Source: Candidatus Zixiibacteriota bacterium (GTDB taxonomy: Bacteria > Zixibacteria > MSB-5A5 > GN15 > FEB-12). From it: 64,000 nt of DNA. The stretch is from assembly GCA_029860345.1 (NCBI GenBank), contig JAOUBJ010000001.1, positions 321,089-385,088 on the forward strand, given 5' to 3'. Both the position numbers and the translations under genes were made by a program. This document shows positions 18,930 to 27,172 of this stretch, in pieces; position 1 is the stretch's first letter; every line of letters starts with the position of its first letter. The notes beneath the pieces are model-generated. The model searched no databases. It saw only the letters and a program-made list of their open reading frames with translations, and was not told the DNA's origin.

Positions 18930-19274
18930 TCGCGACTTGACAGACCATAGGCCCTGTCGATTTCATACCTCGACCGCGCTCGGCATGACACGTACAAAGA
19001 AGGCGGGGTCACGCCTCGGCGCGCAGGCGAAGACGGACCCCGCCCTACAAGCTGGTTTCCGGTCAGGCGAGTCACCAGACAGCACCTGCAATCTCAATCG
19101 TTGAGTGACTCGCTGAGTGAGATTGCCGCGCTCAGCCGCGAAGCGCGGATACGCTCGCGATGACTCGAATGCGGACTTCTTCGACAAGCCCGAACGGTCG
19201 GTATGGCTCAGTTTGACCGGCAGTGCTTCGCACCACACAAACAAAGTAAATAAGGCCTTTTTGTCATATATCGC
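18930..19274. repeat. Repeat-containing gap before the IPTL-CTERM gene pair
   Basis: No gene is seen. The gap carries a 'cctcgaccgcgctcggcatgacacg' copy (about 18968-18992), a 'ggcgcgcaggcgaagacggaccccgccctac' copy (about 19018-19048), and a 'gagattgccgcgctc ... cgcgatgac' copy (about 19118-19164). Confidence 0.65.
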
Positions 19275-19303
19275 TTGACAACTGCACTCACACGAGGTAA
19301 GAT
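19275..19303 (+). promoter_or_regulatory. Sigma-70-type promoter with a long leader
   Basis: TTGACA at 19275-19280 and TAAGAT at 19298-19303 are separated by 17 bp. The next gene starts at 19674, so the untranslated leader would be about 360 nt. The leader contains a GTGGA/TCCAC hairpin near 19596-19611 but matches no riboswitch class I recognise. Confidence 0.55.
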
Positions 19304-19673
19304 AAGCATGTACAAACTTACGCAGCGGAATTCGCTGACGACTTCAGGTTTTAGGGACGTTATCAGAAAGGAGATGTTAGGCAATAATTCCACAAGAGAA
19401 AAGTTAACGCAAGCCTTCACGGGCTGATCTTTACAGCATTTGCGGGACCGCCCAAGAGTAAATGCATCTTTCGATTGTCGTCCGACGGTCTCAAACAACA
19501 TTCGACATACTAATCGTGATTCATCATCGCACTCTGCGTTTCAGTGTGTGATGTTTGGGGTGGGCGTTGGCCTGCCTGAGTGAGAACATGAAAACGTGGA
19601 TATAAGTCCACTGTAAGGCGGAAACCATTATGGCATTGATCTACGGAACTCATCATCGAAAGGTGGAAGCGCA

Positions 19674-20966
19674 ATGAGACGCATTACTCCAAAGGAGGCC
19701 GATGTGTGGCCGCCGACAGCGAGCACAGCCGCCTCGGTACGACAATTGGGCCGGATTCTACTTGTAGCTATCGTGGTCTTTTCATGCGGCTGGTCCCTTG
19801 CGCAGGCCGCTCCTGAGGACTGGGATATCTACCTCACGATAGACAACTTCGGGACAGTCTACGCAGGTACCAACACACAAACTGTCGGAGGGCCTATCGG
19901 CGTATCCAACTCATGGCCGGTGGAAGATCATTTTACGACGACGCAGCCGTCTGACGCCTACCTTTATGTGGCAGCTTCATCGGATCATAGTATTGCTCAG
20001 GGATTTATCTGCAAGTTCATCAACATGACGCGGTATTTGGAGGGGTTCACCGGAGAACCGGCCTGGGAGGTCTTTCCCGCCGGTAAATATGCAAGTGCCC
20101 TGGGGATACCTGATCCCTGGCCGGCCAGCACTCAGCCGACACAAGCACAGGTCGATGCAGCCATCGCCTACGCGACGGCCAACAACCTTTGGGTGGCTCC
20201 AACGAGCGTTCCCGGCTATGATCTTGATCCCACTACTCCCACCGCACCTTTCTCATATGTCTGGGGTTACGGTTTCCCGAATATCTGGGTTGCGGCCTAT
20301 TCACCCAGGCAGGCGAAGTGGATTTGGTATGAGAGCGGTCTCGTTCCCAGCGGCACGTTTTCGACCCCGTTCCAGGCCGGGAATCATCACGAGTTCCTGG
20401 TGTTCCGCATTCACGGCACCATACCGGGCGAGTATATCGAAGACTGCGGCACCATAATCCAAGGTGTCGAATGCCAGTTGTTTGATTCTGACAATTACGG
20501 AGTCTACATACTGGCCGACTATGGTGGTTTCACGGTCGGCGATCGGGTACTGGTGAAGGGACGATTGATGTCCCAATGCATTTCGTTTTGCCAGCAGGGC
20601 GACGGCTGTTTTCAGTACAACACGATTGAAGCTTGTCCCGGCATCCAGTTCTCAGTCTGCGGTACTATAATCCAAGGTGTCGAATGTTGGCTGCTTGATG
20701 CCGACAACGGCCTGGTTTATGAAGTTCAGAATTTCGGCAGCTTCAATCTCGGAGATCGTGTATTGGTAAGGGGCATAATACCCCCGGAATGCTTCTCGTT
20801 TTGCATGCAAGGCGACGACTGCATTCGAGACAACACGATAGAGGCTTGTTCCGGAGAAATTCCCACCCTGACCGAATGGGGGATGATCATCTTTTGCGTG
20901 CTGCTGTTCGCTTGGATGGCCTGGATGCTGGCGAAAAGGAAAAAGAGAATAACAATAGGAATATAG
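19674..20966 (+). CDS. IPTL-CTERM surface protein with a duplicated Cys-rich domain
   Basis: The 430-residue protein has an N-terminal signal or anchor segment (LGRILLVAIVVFSCGWSLAQA) and ends in the IPTL-CTERM sorting signal: IPTLTEWGMIIF, a transmembrane helix, then a basic tail (KRKKR). Between them, two tandem copies of a roughly 75-residue domain (about residues 257-330 and 335-408) share CGTIIQGVEC, GDRVLVKG or GDRVLVRG, SFCxQGDxC and NTIEAC, giving six conserved cysteines each. The region before the repeats is unique. IPTL-CTERM tails are thought to be recognised and processed at the cell surface in the manner of PEP-CTERM. No processing enzyme is in the window. The next gene carries the same tail. 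Confidence 0.82.
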   Translation: MRRITPKEADVWPPTASTAASVRQLGRILLVAIVVFSCGWSLAQAAPEDWDIYLTIDNFGTVYAGTNTQTVGGPIGVSNSWPVEDHFTTTQPSDAYLYVAASSDHSIAQGFICKFINMTRYLEGFTGEPAWEVFPAGKYASALGIPDPWPASTQPTQAQVDAAIAYATANNLWVAPTSVPGYDLDPTTPTAPFSYVWGYGFPNIWVAAYSPRQAKWIWYESGLVPSGTFSTPFQAGNHHEFLVFRIHGTIPGEYIEDCGTIIQGVECQLFDSDNYGVYILADYGGFTVGDRVLVKGRLMSQCISFCQQGDGCFQYNTIEACPGIQFSVCGTIIQGVECWLLDADNGLVYEVQNFGSFNLGDRVLVRGIIPPECFSFCMQGDDCIRDNTIEACSGEIPTLTEWGMIIFCVLLFAWMAWMLAKRKKRITIGI

Positions 20967-21017
20967 CTACAGACAGAGGGTGAAACCAGAGAGGTTTCAG
21001 CATATGGAGAGGATGTT

Positions 21018-21917
21018 ATGAGAAACCGCACGTGTTTTTGTCTTGTGGCCGCACTTATGTTCGTCACTGGACTCATCATACCTAGTGAAGCCGTCGCCGG
21101 CAGGGTGCATGCCAGGACCAAGATCACATATCGCCGTGTCTTCCTGGTCGGCTGGTGCAACAAGATGGACGCCGACTACTCCATGTTCACTTGGGGCAGC
21201 GCAATGTGCTATCGCAGCGTAAGAGCCAGAGCCTATGCCCTGGAGGAGTGGCGGGGCACAGACCCTGGACAGGTTCCATATCTATACAATAGGTGGTGGA
21301 AGACGGATTACAGAAAATACCGTGGGTACGCTAGTGCGTGGCACAGCGGGTCTATGCCTGCCCGTGCCAGCGAGATGGGACCGACAGCCTGCTCCGAGCC
21401 GGACACGCTCTCGCCGCCGATTCCCGGTGACACCATGACCGCAGCGGACTTTGCTATCAGCTACATGGACTCTGAGGAGGGCTACATCGATATCTCCATC
21501 GACTCGTCTTCGTTCCTTCAAGTATACTTGGGTGACGTCGAAGAGGGTGATTCGACCGAGATGGAGTGGAAAGTCGATATCAATGGAGAGGTCAGCCGAG
21601 TCCGCCTGGTTGGTTATGTTCTGCCCCCTGGAGCGGATTCTGTTGCACCGAGTGTGGATGGACTCTTTGCCGGGTGGACTTACACGCTGACGCCGTACCC
21701 GGATCGCGTTTACGTGTTAACTTTCGGCCCGCTTCACTTCACCGCGCCAGGGACCGTGGAGGATTCCTATTTGGAGATATCTTCAGGCGATGAGCCGATC
21801 ACTGAAAATATCCCCACTCTTTCCGAATGGGGGATGATTGTGTTTTGTGCCTTGTTGTTCGCTTGGATGGCCTGGATGCTTGCGAGAAGGAGAAAGAGAA
21901 TAACGGCAGGAATGTAG
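21018..21917 (+). CDS. IPTL-CTERM surface protein
   Basis: This 299-residue protein follows the other IPTL-CTERM gene by 51 bp on the same strand, with its own GAGAGG ribosome-binding site. It has a clean signal peptide (FCLVAALMFVTGLIIPSEAVAG) and a C-terminal IPTLSEWGMIVF motif, hydrophobic helix and KRRRK-like basic end, nearly identical to its neighbour's tail. The body (residues 30-260) contains tryptophan- and tyrosine-rich segments and an acidic stretch (YLGDVEEGDSTEMEWK). I do not recognise its fold. The shared tails and close spacing suggest that both are exported and displayed together. Confidence 0.8.
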   Translation: MRNRTCFCLVAALMFVTGLIIPSEAVAGRVHARTKITYRRVFLVGWCNKMDADYSMFTWGSAMCYRSVRARAYALEEWRGTDPGQVPYLYNRWWKTDYRKYRGYASAWHSGSMPARASEMGPTACSEPDTLSPPIPGDTMTAADFAISYMDSEEGYIDISIDSSSFLQVYLGDVEEGDSTEMEWKVDINGEVSRVRLVGYVLPPGADSVAPSVDGLFAGWTYTLTPYPDRVYVLTFGPLHFTAPGTVEDSYLEISSGDEPITENIPTLSEWGMIVFCALLFAWMAWMLARRRKRITAGM

Positions 21918-22007
21918 TTAAAGACAGACGTCGAAACCACAGGGGTGTTGACCATCAGAGGTGTGAGGCGCTGTCAGGCGAGTCGCCTGACAGCACCGCC
22001 ACCCCGG

Positions 22008-22178
22008 CTACTCGTCTTCTTCGTAGATGCCTTCCAACTCCGATTCTTCATAGTACCCTTCTCCCTCTTCCGGATCGAGGTCGAAGGCCAAGTTGGCGCA
22101 ACTTTCGGAGCAATAGCTGGCGCCGGCCATTTGGATAGGTTCATCCAGGATTCTCTCGGTACAATGAGCACAAACCAT
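22008..22178 (-). CDS. Tiny zinc-ribbon (TRASH-like) protein, 56 residues
   Basis: The translation starts MVCAHCTERI at 22178 with a GGAGG site 7 nt upstream on the minus strand. It contains CxxC (Cys3, Cys6) followed by YCSESC (Cys23, Cys27) and LAF, the spacing of TRASH or MYM-type metal-binding knuckles. An acidic C-terminal half of Glu, Asp and Tyr follows. It most likely binds zinc or another soft metal. TRASH domains are linked to metal sensing and trafficking, but the role here is unknown. The gene runs against the IPTL-CTERM genes and away from the transsulfuration unit. Confidence 0.75.
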   Translation of the reverse strand: MVCAHCTERILDEPIQMAGASYCSESCANLAFDLDPEEGEGYYEESELEGIYEEDE

Positions 22179-22369
22179 TTGAATTCCTCCAAATGCTTAT
22201 ATTAACACGGTACTATGCCTGAAATATCGGGCAACTCCTGTTTTTCTGAATCCATATTTTTATATGCACGACTTGTTGTCAACTTTTTTTTCGGGACTCC
22301 CGATAGAGAAGAACCCTTGCTCAGAAGGGCATTAGGTTGGTCGGGGACAATCCGAGAGACGGAAACATC

Positions 22370-22397
22370 TTGACAAATCCAAGTTACCTGTTATAAT
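22370..22397 (+). promoter_or_regulatory. Strong sigma-70-type promoter of the transsulfuration leader
   Basis: Perfect TTGACA (22370-22375) and TATAAT (22392-22397) hexamers lie 16 bp apart. Transcription should begin near 22404 and read the leader and then the cystathionine beta-synthase gene. Confidence 0.85.
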
Positions 22398-22403
22398 CCA
22401 TCT

Positions 22404-22577
22404 AAGATAGGCATTCTTGGTACATATTTATGACACCGATTTACACCCAGAAGACGATTTGCCGAAACAATATAGTAGGCTGTTGTTGTTGTAGTCAGCA
22501 AGAATGGCGAGGTGTGCCTTAGTCTGCCTTTGTATAGGAATTCTTGAAGGTCCACCTCGACGGAGGTGGATTTTTTT
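22404..22577 (+). promoter_or_regulatory. Candidate cis-regulatory leader with terminator and alternative pairings
   Basis: The leader ends in an intrinsic terminator (TCCACCTC 22551-22558, GAGGTGGA 22563-22570, then seven T) about 45 nt before the cystathionine beta-synthase start. CAAGAATG at 22499-22506 can pair with CATTCTTG at 22412-22419 or, in part, with ATTCTTG at 22540-22546. The two targets sit in a direct repeat (22407-22419 and 22534-22546, 12 of 13 identical). GAGGTG at 22509-22514 could also pair with CACCTC 22553-22558 and break the terminator. It matches no SAM, SAH or T-box consensus I know. A free-standing small RNA ending at the terminator is the alternative. Confidence 0.6.
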
Positions 22578-22621
22578 GTTATGATAGGCAAGGTTATTGA
22601 TAGTACTAGATGAAAGGGAAA

Positions 22622-23647
22622 ATGAAAACAAAACAGCAAGGGATCCAGTCTGTGCAGCCAAGTGGCCAATTCTACGGTGAGGACATAACAGCCGCTATCG
22701 GCAATACGCCTCTTATAAGGCTCCGTCGAATGACCACGGTGCGCAATATCAAGGCGACCGTCCTGGTGAAACCGGAGTTCCTGAATCCGACCGGTTCGAT
22801 CAAGGACCGGATGGTTGTCTACCTTCTCGACCAGGCGGTCGAGCGCGGCGAACTGCCGCCCGGTGGCACAATTGTCGAAGCAACCTCGGGCAACACCGGC
22901 GCGGCTGTAGCCATGTATGCAGCAGCTAACGGCTACAATACAATTCTGACTATTCCGGACAAGATGTCCGATGAAAAAGTCGACACCCTGAGAGCTTTCG
23001 GCGCCGAGGTGCATATTTGTCCGACCGCCGTTCCCGGTGAGTCTCCTGAGAGTTACTATGAGACCGCCAAGCGAATCCACCGCGAGACACCCGGTTCATA
23101 CATGGTGGGGCAGTATTTCAACCTCGACAATATTGAAGCGCACTACCGACTGACCGGCCCTGAAATCTGGCGCCAGACCGGCGGGCGGATCGATGTGCTG
23201 GTAGGCGGCGTTGGGACCGGCGGTACTGTTTCCGGAACGGCCCGCTATCTGAAGGAGCAAAACCGAGAGATAGAAGTTGTGGGCGCCGACCCGATTGGTT
23301 CGGTCTACTATCAGTACCATCAGGATCAGACCATGATCCAGCCGCACCCCTACCAGGTGGAAGGAATCGGCGAGGACATTCTCTGCCCCACGATTGACTT
23401 TTCGGTGATCGACAAGATTTATCAGCACACCGACCAAGAGGCCTTTGTAGCCGCTCGCGAACTGACCCGCACCGAAGGAATATTCGGCGGCGGTTCATCC
23501 GGGGCGGCGGTACATGTGGCGCTCAAACATGCCGCCTTACTTGAGGAAGGAAAGATCGTTGTCGTGATTCTTCCCGACAGTGGCTTCAAGTACATCTCGA
23601 AAGTATTCAACGACGCCTGGATGCGTGAACACGGACATATCGATTAG
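22622..23647 (+). CDS. Cystathionine beta-synthase (PLP-dependent)
   Basis: This fold-type II PLP enzyme condenses serine and homocysteine to cystathionine. The lysine motif PTGSIKDR, the asparagine loop SGNTGAA and the phosphate-binding GGVGTGGT are all present. The segment VEGIGEDILCPTIDF and the C-terminal PDSGFKYISKVFNDAWM resemble the catalytic core of cystathionine beta-synthase more than O-acetylserine sulfhydrylase. There is no CBS-domain pair at the C-terminus. The ATG at 22622 has an AAAGGG site; an in-frame ATG at 22610 lacks one. It starts an operon with the gamma-lyase gene 8 bp downstream, which fits reverse transsulfuration from homocysteine to cysteine. A plain cysteine synthase is the main alternative. 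Confidence 0.85.
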   Translation: MKTKQQGIQSVQPSGQFYGEDITAAIGNTPLIRLRRMTTVRNIKATVLVKPEFLNPTGSIKDRMVVYLLDQAVERGELPPGGTIVEATSGNTGAAVAMYAAANGYNTILTIPDKMSDEKVDTLRAFGAEVHICPTAVPGESPESYYETAKRIHRETPGSYMVGQYFNLDNIEAHYRLTGPEIWRQTGGRIDVLVGGVGTGGTVSGTARYLKEQNREIEVVGADPIGSVYYQYHQDQTMIQPHPYQVEGIGEDILCPTIDFSVIDKIYQHTDQEAFVAARELTRTEGIFGGGSSGAAVHVALKHAALLEEGKIVVVILPDSGFKYISKVFNDAWMREHGHID

Positions 23648-23655
23648 AGGAGTTC

Positions 23656-24828
23656 ATGGACGACCATCTCAAAGACAGAAAGTTAGCCACCCGCGCCGTG
23701 CACGCAGGTCGCGTTCCCGAGGACGGCACCAATTCGGTGACGACCCCGATTTATCCCAGTTCGACTTATCGTATCGCCTTCCCCGGTGACGAGTCGGGGC
23801 ATGTCTATTCTCGCTGGTCCAACCCGACCCGGGTTGCTCTGGAATGCGGTCTGGCTTCGCTCGAAAGCGGAAACCACGCCTACGCTTTTTCATCGGGCAT
23901 GGCGGCCGTCAGTGCCGTCACCAATCTGCTCAAGACTGGCGATCATGTGGTGGCCGTTGATGATCTCTATGGCGGTACACATCGTCTGTTCGACCGTTTG
24001 TTGGGTAATTTTGGTCTTGAGTTCAGCTACGTTGACGGACGCGACCCGAGCGCCTTCGAGAACGCAGTCAAAGAAAATACGCGCCTCTTCTGGCTGGAGA
24101 CACCGACCAACCCGCTGTTGCGTCTGATAGATATCTCCGCGGTCGCGAAGATCGGTCGTGCCCACGACATTCTCACCGCCGTCGATAACACCTTCGCCAC
24201 GCCTTATTTGCAGCAGCCGCTCAAGCAGGGCGCCGATATCGTACACCACTCTCTGTCCAAGTATCTGGCCGGACACTGTGACGTTATCGGGGGCGCCCTG
24301 GTCACCGGCGATGAGAAGCTGGCCGAGCGATTGTGGTTCAACCAATATGCGGTCGGGGCACAACTCGGTCCCTTCGAATCATGGTTGGTGCTGCGCGGCC
24401 TTAAGACCCTGCATGTGCGGATGGATCGGCATTGTGACAATGCCTGTCGGATCGCTGAATTCCTGCAAAGTGTTGATATCGTCGAACGAGTTTACTTTCC
24501 CGGGTTACAGACGGAGTCGTTGCCGAACGGTATGATGGGACCGGGCGGAATCGTGTCGTTCAGAATCAACGCCGACTTTGAGCAGGTTAAGTCATTCGCT
24601 ATGGCCACCAAGCTCTTTGTGCTGGCCGAATCGTTGGGCGGCGTGGAGTCGTTGATCAACCACCCGGCTTCAATGACCCATGCCTCTATCCCGCGCGCTG
24701 TTCGCGAACCACGCGGGGTCGGGGACGGACTCATCAGATTGTCGGTCGGGTTGGAGGATGTTGATGATCTGGTGGCCGATCTTGAGCACGCTTTTGAGGT
24801 TATGCAAAGTCACAAAGTAGTCCGCTGA
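23656..24828 (+). CDS. Cystathionine gamma-lyase / gamma-synthase family enzyme
   Basis: The 390-residue product is a fold-type I Cys/Met-metabolism PLP enzyme. It shows the N-terminal TRAVHAGR and TTPIYPSSTY motifs, the YSRW(S)NPTR substrate segment, SGMAAVSAV, the DNTFATPYLQQPL block and the PLP lysine in HHSLSKYLAGH (about residue 198). Paired with the upstream cystathionine beta-synthase, the natural reading is cleavage of cystathionine to cysteine, 2-oxobutyrate and ammonia. Sequence alone does not exclude gamma-synthase activity. A GAGGAG site overlaps the 8-bp gap to the upstream gene, so translation is probably coupled. Confidence 0.9.
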   Translation: MDDHLKDRKLATRAVHAGRVPEDGTNSVTTPIYPSSTYRIAFPGDESGHVYSRWSNPTRVALECGLASLESGNHAYAFSSGMAAVSAVTNLLKTGDHVVAVDDLYGGTHRLFDRLLGNFGLEFSYVDGRDPSAFENAVKENTRLFWLETPTNPLLRLIDISAVAKIGRAHDILTAVDNTFATPYLQQPLKQGADIVHHSLSKYLAGHCDVIGGALVTGDEKLAERLWFNQYAVGAQLGPFESWLVLRGLKTLHVRMDRHCDNACRIAEFLQSVDIVERVYFPGLQTESLPNGMMGPGGIVSFRINADFEQVKSFAMATKLFVLAESLGGVESLINHPASMTHASIPRAVREPRGVGDGLIRLSVGLEDVDDLVADLEHAFEVMQSHKVVR

Positions 24829-24965
24829 CATTTCGGCGGTGACAGCCCGGCGGCGGCGGCCGCTGACAGATACAAGTACTTATCGTTTGGCCGGTCGATA
24901 CGGTCGGATGTTATCGAATACCATGGTTCGATCAGTATGTCCATGAGACAGATTTGAGGTAGATT

Positions 24966-25790
24966 ATGAAGACACACAGTTTCAATCAAGTGGCCGCGGA
25001 TTACTCCCAGAAAGTAGCACCTTACCGTTTCTCTCAGTTTCTCACGCTGATTCATGAACTGGATCTCTTTGGCGATGAGAAGGTGCTTGACATCGGCAGT
25101 GGTCCCGGGGAATTGTCGATGGAGATCGCCAAACGTCTGGCCGATGGAGGCTTTTTGCAGGGGGTCGATCTATCGCCACAAATGATAGAGTTAGCCAGTC
25201 GAATTGCCGAGCAGCAGAAGCGCAAGAATGTTGCTTTCGCCGCCGGTGATGCTCTTGATTTGGAGTTTGAAGAAAACTCGTTTGATGTGGTCGTATCGTC
25301 CAATGCTTTCCCCTGGGTGCCGGATCGGCAGAAATTTCTCAATGAGGTGCTGCGCGTGTTGAGACCAGGTGGTCGGCTTGGGTTGGTGGCGCTGTCCAGT
25401 CGTTGCTATCAGGAGTTCTTTCACGCTTTCGCGCGGGTGGCCGCGAGTAATCCCGACCTGTTTCCCCAGGAACGACCGCACGACTCTATGGGCGCACGGT
25501 TGCACACGCCCAAGGAGTTATCGGAACTCGTCGAAGAAGCCGGGCTGAAAGTGATAAAACGGTTTTCCGCCTCGACCGAAGAACCGATAGATGCAGCCGG
25601 ATATGTTGAACGGGTCAACGCTATCGTGGGCGAAAATTATCTGGACCACCTGAACAACAACGGCGCACAGACCAAAGCCCGCGCCTTGATTCTGGACGCT
25701 CTCAAGAGCAAAGTCGACTTGAATATTACTGAATCATCGGCCTTTGTTCTGGCGCGCAAACCGGGTTGGGATATCAACTACCAGATTTGA
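24966..25790 (+). CDS. Class I SAM-dependent methyltransferase (type 11)
   Basis: The protein has 274 residues. Motif I is VLDIGSGPGELSMEIA (about residues 40-55), followed by the acidic GVDLSPQM end of strand 2, and the DVVVSSNAFPWV and LRVLRPGGRLGLVAL motifs of the type 11 methyltransferase fold. It should transfer a methyl group from SAM to a small molecule or lipid. The C-terminal 100 residues resemble those of BioC- and UbiE-like enzymes, but nothing fixes the substrate. It lies 137 bp after the transsulfuration genes with a GAGGT site before its ATG, and may be separate from them. Confidence 0.85.
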   Translation: MKTHSFNQVAADYSQKVAPYRFSQFLTLIHELDLFGDEKVLDIGSGPGELSMEIAKRLADGGFLQGVDLSPQMIELASRIAEQQKRKNVAFAAGDALDLEFEENSFDVVVSSNAFPWVPDRQKFLNEVLRVLRPGGRLGLVALSSRCYQEFFHAFARVAASNPDLFPQERPHDSMGARLHTPKELSELVEEAGLKVIKRFSASTEEPIDAAGYVERVNAIVGENYLDHLNNNGAQTKARALILDALKSKVDLNITESSAFVLARKPGWDINYQI

Positions 25791-25922
25791 GGTGGGGATT
25801 GCTCAGACTCAGGTTTGATCCCGACGACAGGTCCAATATAATCCCAATCAATCTCCAATGAAACTGTAGTGTCGGCAGTTAACTTATTGTTATAATTGCC
25901 GATAGCTTCCAATAAAAAGCCA

Positions 25923-25951
25923 TTGACAATACAATATCAAACCTATAGTAT
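25923..25951 (+). promoter_or_regulatory. Promoter predicted to give a leaderless fic mRNA
   Basis: TTGACA (25923-25928), 17 bp, then TAGTAT (25946-25951). The usual start point, 6-7 nt downstream, falls on the ATG at 25957. No ribosome-binding site precedes that ATG. Confidence 0.6.
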
Positions 25952-25956
25952 TAACT

Positions 25957-27156
25957 ATGATTCAGTATCGGTTGCCAGATTCCTGGCTCAAGTACGATAT
26001 TGGCGCGATTGCGGGAGACTTAGTGGAGGCAAAATCGGCTGTTATATCATTGCACTCCATGCCATACCAGCGCTCATGGGTCGAGCAATTGCAGCAGATC
26101 GAACTTAAGCGTGAAGTGGCCGGCACCTCACGAATTGAGGGTGCCGATTTCACCGAGAAGGAGTTGGACATTGCGCTGGGCGAATCGCCCGACCAACTGA
26201 TTACCCGATCGCAGCGGCAGGCTCATGCAGCCAAGAATGCTTACCTATGGATAGCTACTATCCCGGACGACAGGCGCGTGGATGCAGAGTTAGTCAAGGA
26301 AATCCATCAGCGCATGGTGCGAGGAGCCGATGATGACCATTGCGAACCCGGAAAGCTCCGAGGACCGGATGACAATGTAACGTTTGGGAACCCGCGACAC
26401 CGGGGTGTGTCCGGTGGCGACGAGTGTAGTGATGCTCTTGAGCGGATGGTTGCGGCAATTCAGACTGGGTACAACCAACACGATCCGCTGGTCCAAGCAT
26501 TGGCAGTTCATTACCACTTCGCAGCCATGCATCCTTTCGTTGATGGCAACGGTCGAACGGCGAGGGCACTTGAGGCTCTCATGCTTCAGCGGGCCGGGCT
26601 CAGGGATTTCTGTTTCATTGCTATGTCGAATTACTACTATGATGAGAAGACGAACTATCTGGCTGCGTTGGCCGCTGTGCGTGCTAATGAGCATGATCTG
26701 ACACCGTTTCTGAAGTTCGGTCTGAAGGGCATTGCCACCCAAAGCAAACGGGTGTTAGGAGAAATCAAGACTGCCGTGGCCAAGGCTGTCTACCGCGACA
26801 CCATGTATGACCTGTTTAACCGTTTGCTGTCACCGAGGAAGCGAGTTATCCGAGAGCGTCAGCTTGCGATTTTGAACCTGTTGCTAAAACATGATGAGAT
26901 GAGCATTGGCGACCTCTATTATATTCATACCAAGCATCTTTACACAAGACTAAAGAAACAAGCCGAAGCGTTTTTCCGTGACATAGACGGACTGATATCC
27001 ATTGGTGCGGTCTCCATTTACAAGATCGCAGACCCATCCTTCGGAACCTTATATCGCCTTCGTTTGAATCTTGATTGGCCGACTGAGATCAGCGATACAG
27101 ACTTTCTTGAGCGGATGAAAAACCTGCCCCAAGCAAAGACCTATCCATTCTTGTAA
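25957..27156 (+). CDS. Fic-domain protein with N-terminal inhibitory motif
   Basis: The 399-residue protein has the Fic active-site loop HPFVDGNGRTARALE (about residues 188-202), with the catalytic histidine and the GNGR anion hole intact. Most Fic enzymes transfer AMP from ATP to a hydroxyl of a target protein. Near residue 60, TSRIEG fits the (S/T)xxxE(G/N) inhibitory motif, placing the glutamate in an N-terminal autoinhibitory helix (class II Fic). The C-terminal 110 residues look like a winged-helix region. No antitoxin gene is adjacent, in line with self-inhibition. The promoter overlaps the start so closely that the mRNA may be leaderless. The target is unknown. Confidence 0.88.
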   Translation: MIQYRLPDSWLKYDIGAIAGDLVEAKSAVISLHSMPYQRSWVEQLQQIELKREVAGTSRIEGADFTEKELDIALGESPDQLITRSQRQAHAAKNAYLWIATIPDDRRVDAELVKEIHQRMVRGADDDHCEPGKLRGPDDNVTFGNPRHRGVSGGDECSDALERMVAAIQTGYNQHDPLVQALAVHYHFAAMHPFVDGNGRTARALEALMLQRAGLRDFCFIAMSNYYYDEKTNYLAALAAVRANEHDLTPFLKFGLKGIATQSKRVLGEIKTAVAKAVYRDTMYDLFNRLLSPRKRVIRERQLAILNLLLKHDEMSIGDLYYIHTKHLYTRLKKQAEAFFRDIDGLISIGAVSIYKIADPSFGTLYRLRLNLDWPTEISDTDFLERMKNLPQAKTYPFL

Positions 27157-27172
27157 CCAGCCCCCGACTTCC

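Noticed and set aside
19313-19426. Small open frame in the leader of the first IPTL-CTERM gene
   Set aside because: It starts only about 10 nt after the -10 box, without a ribosome-binding site, and has no recognisable features.
22404-22577. 6S RNA or SAM riboswitch reading of the transsulfuration leader
   Set aside because: The ends of the transcript do not pair into a rod, and none of the SAM-I, SAM-II or SAH core motifs are present.
22391-23080. 229-codon minus-strand open frame across the transsulfuration leader and gene
   Set aside because: It covers the promoter, the terminator and conserved PLP motifs of the plus-strand gene and has no start signal.
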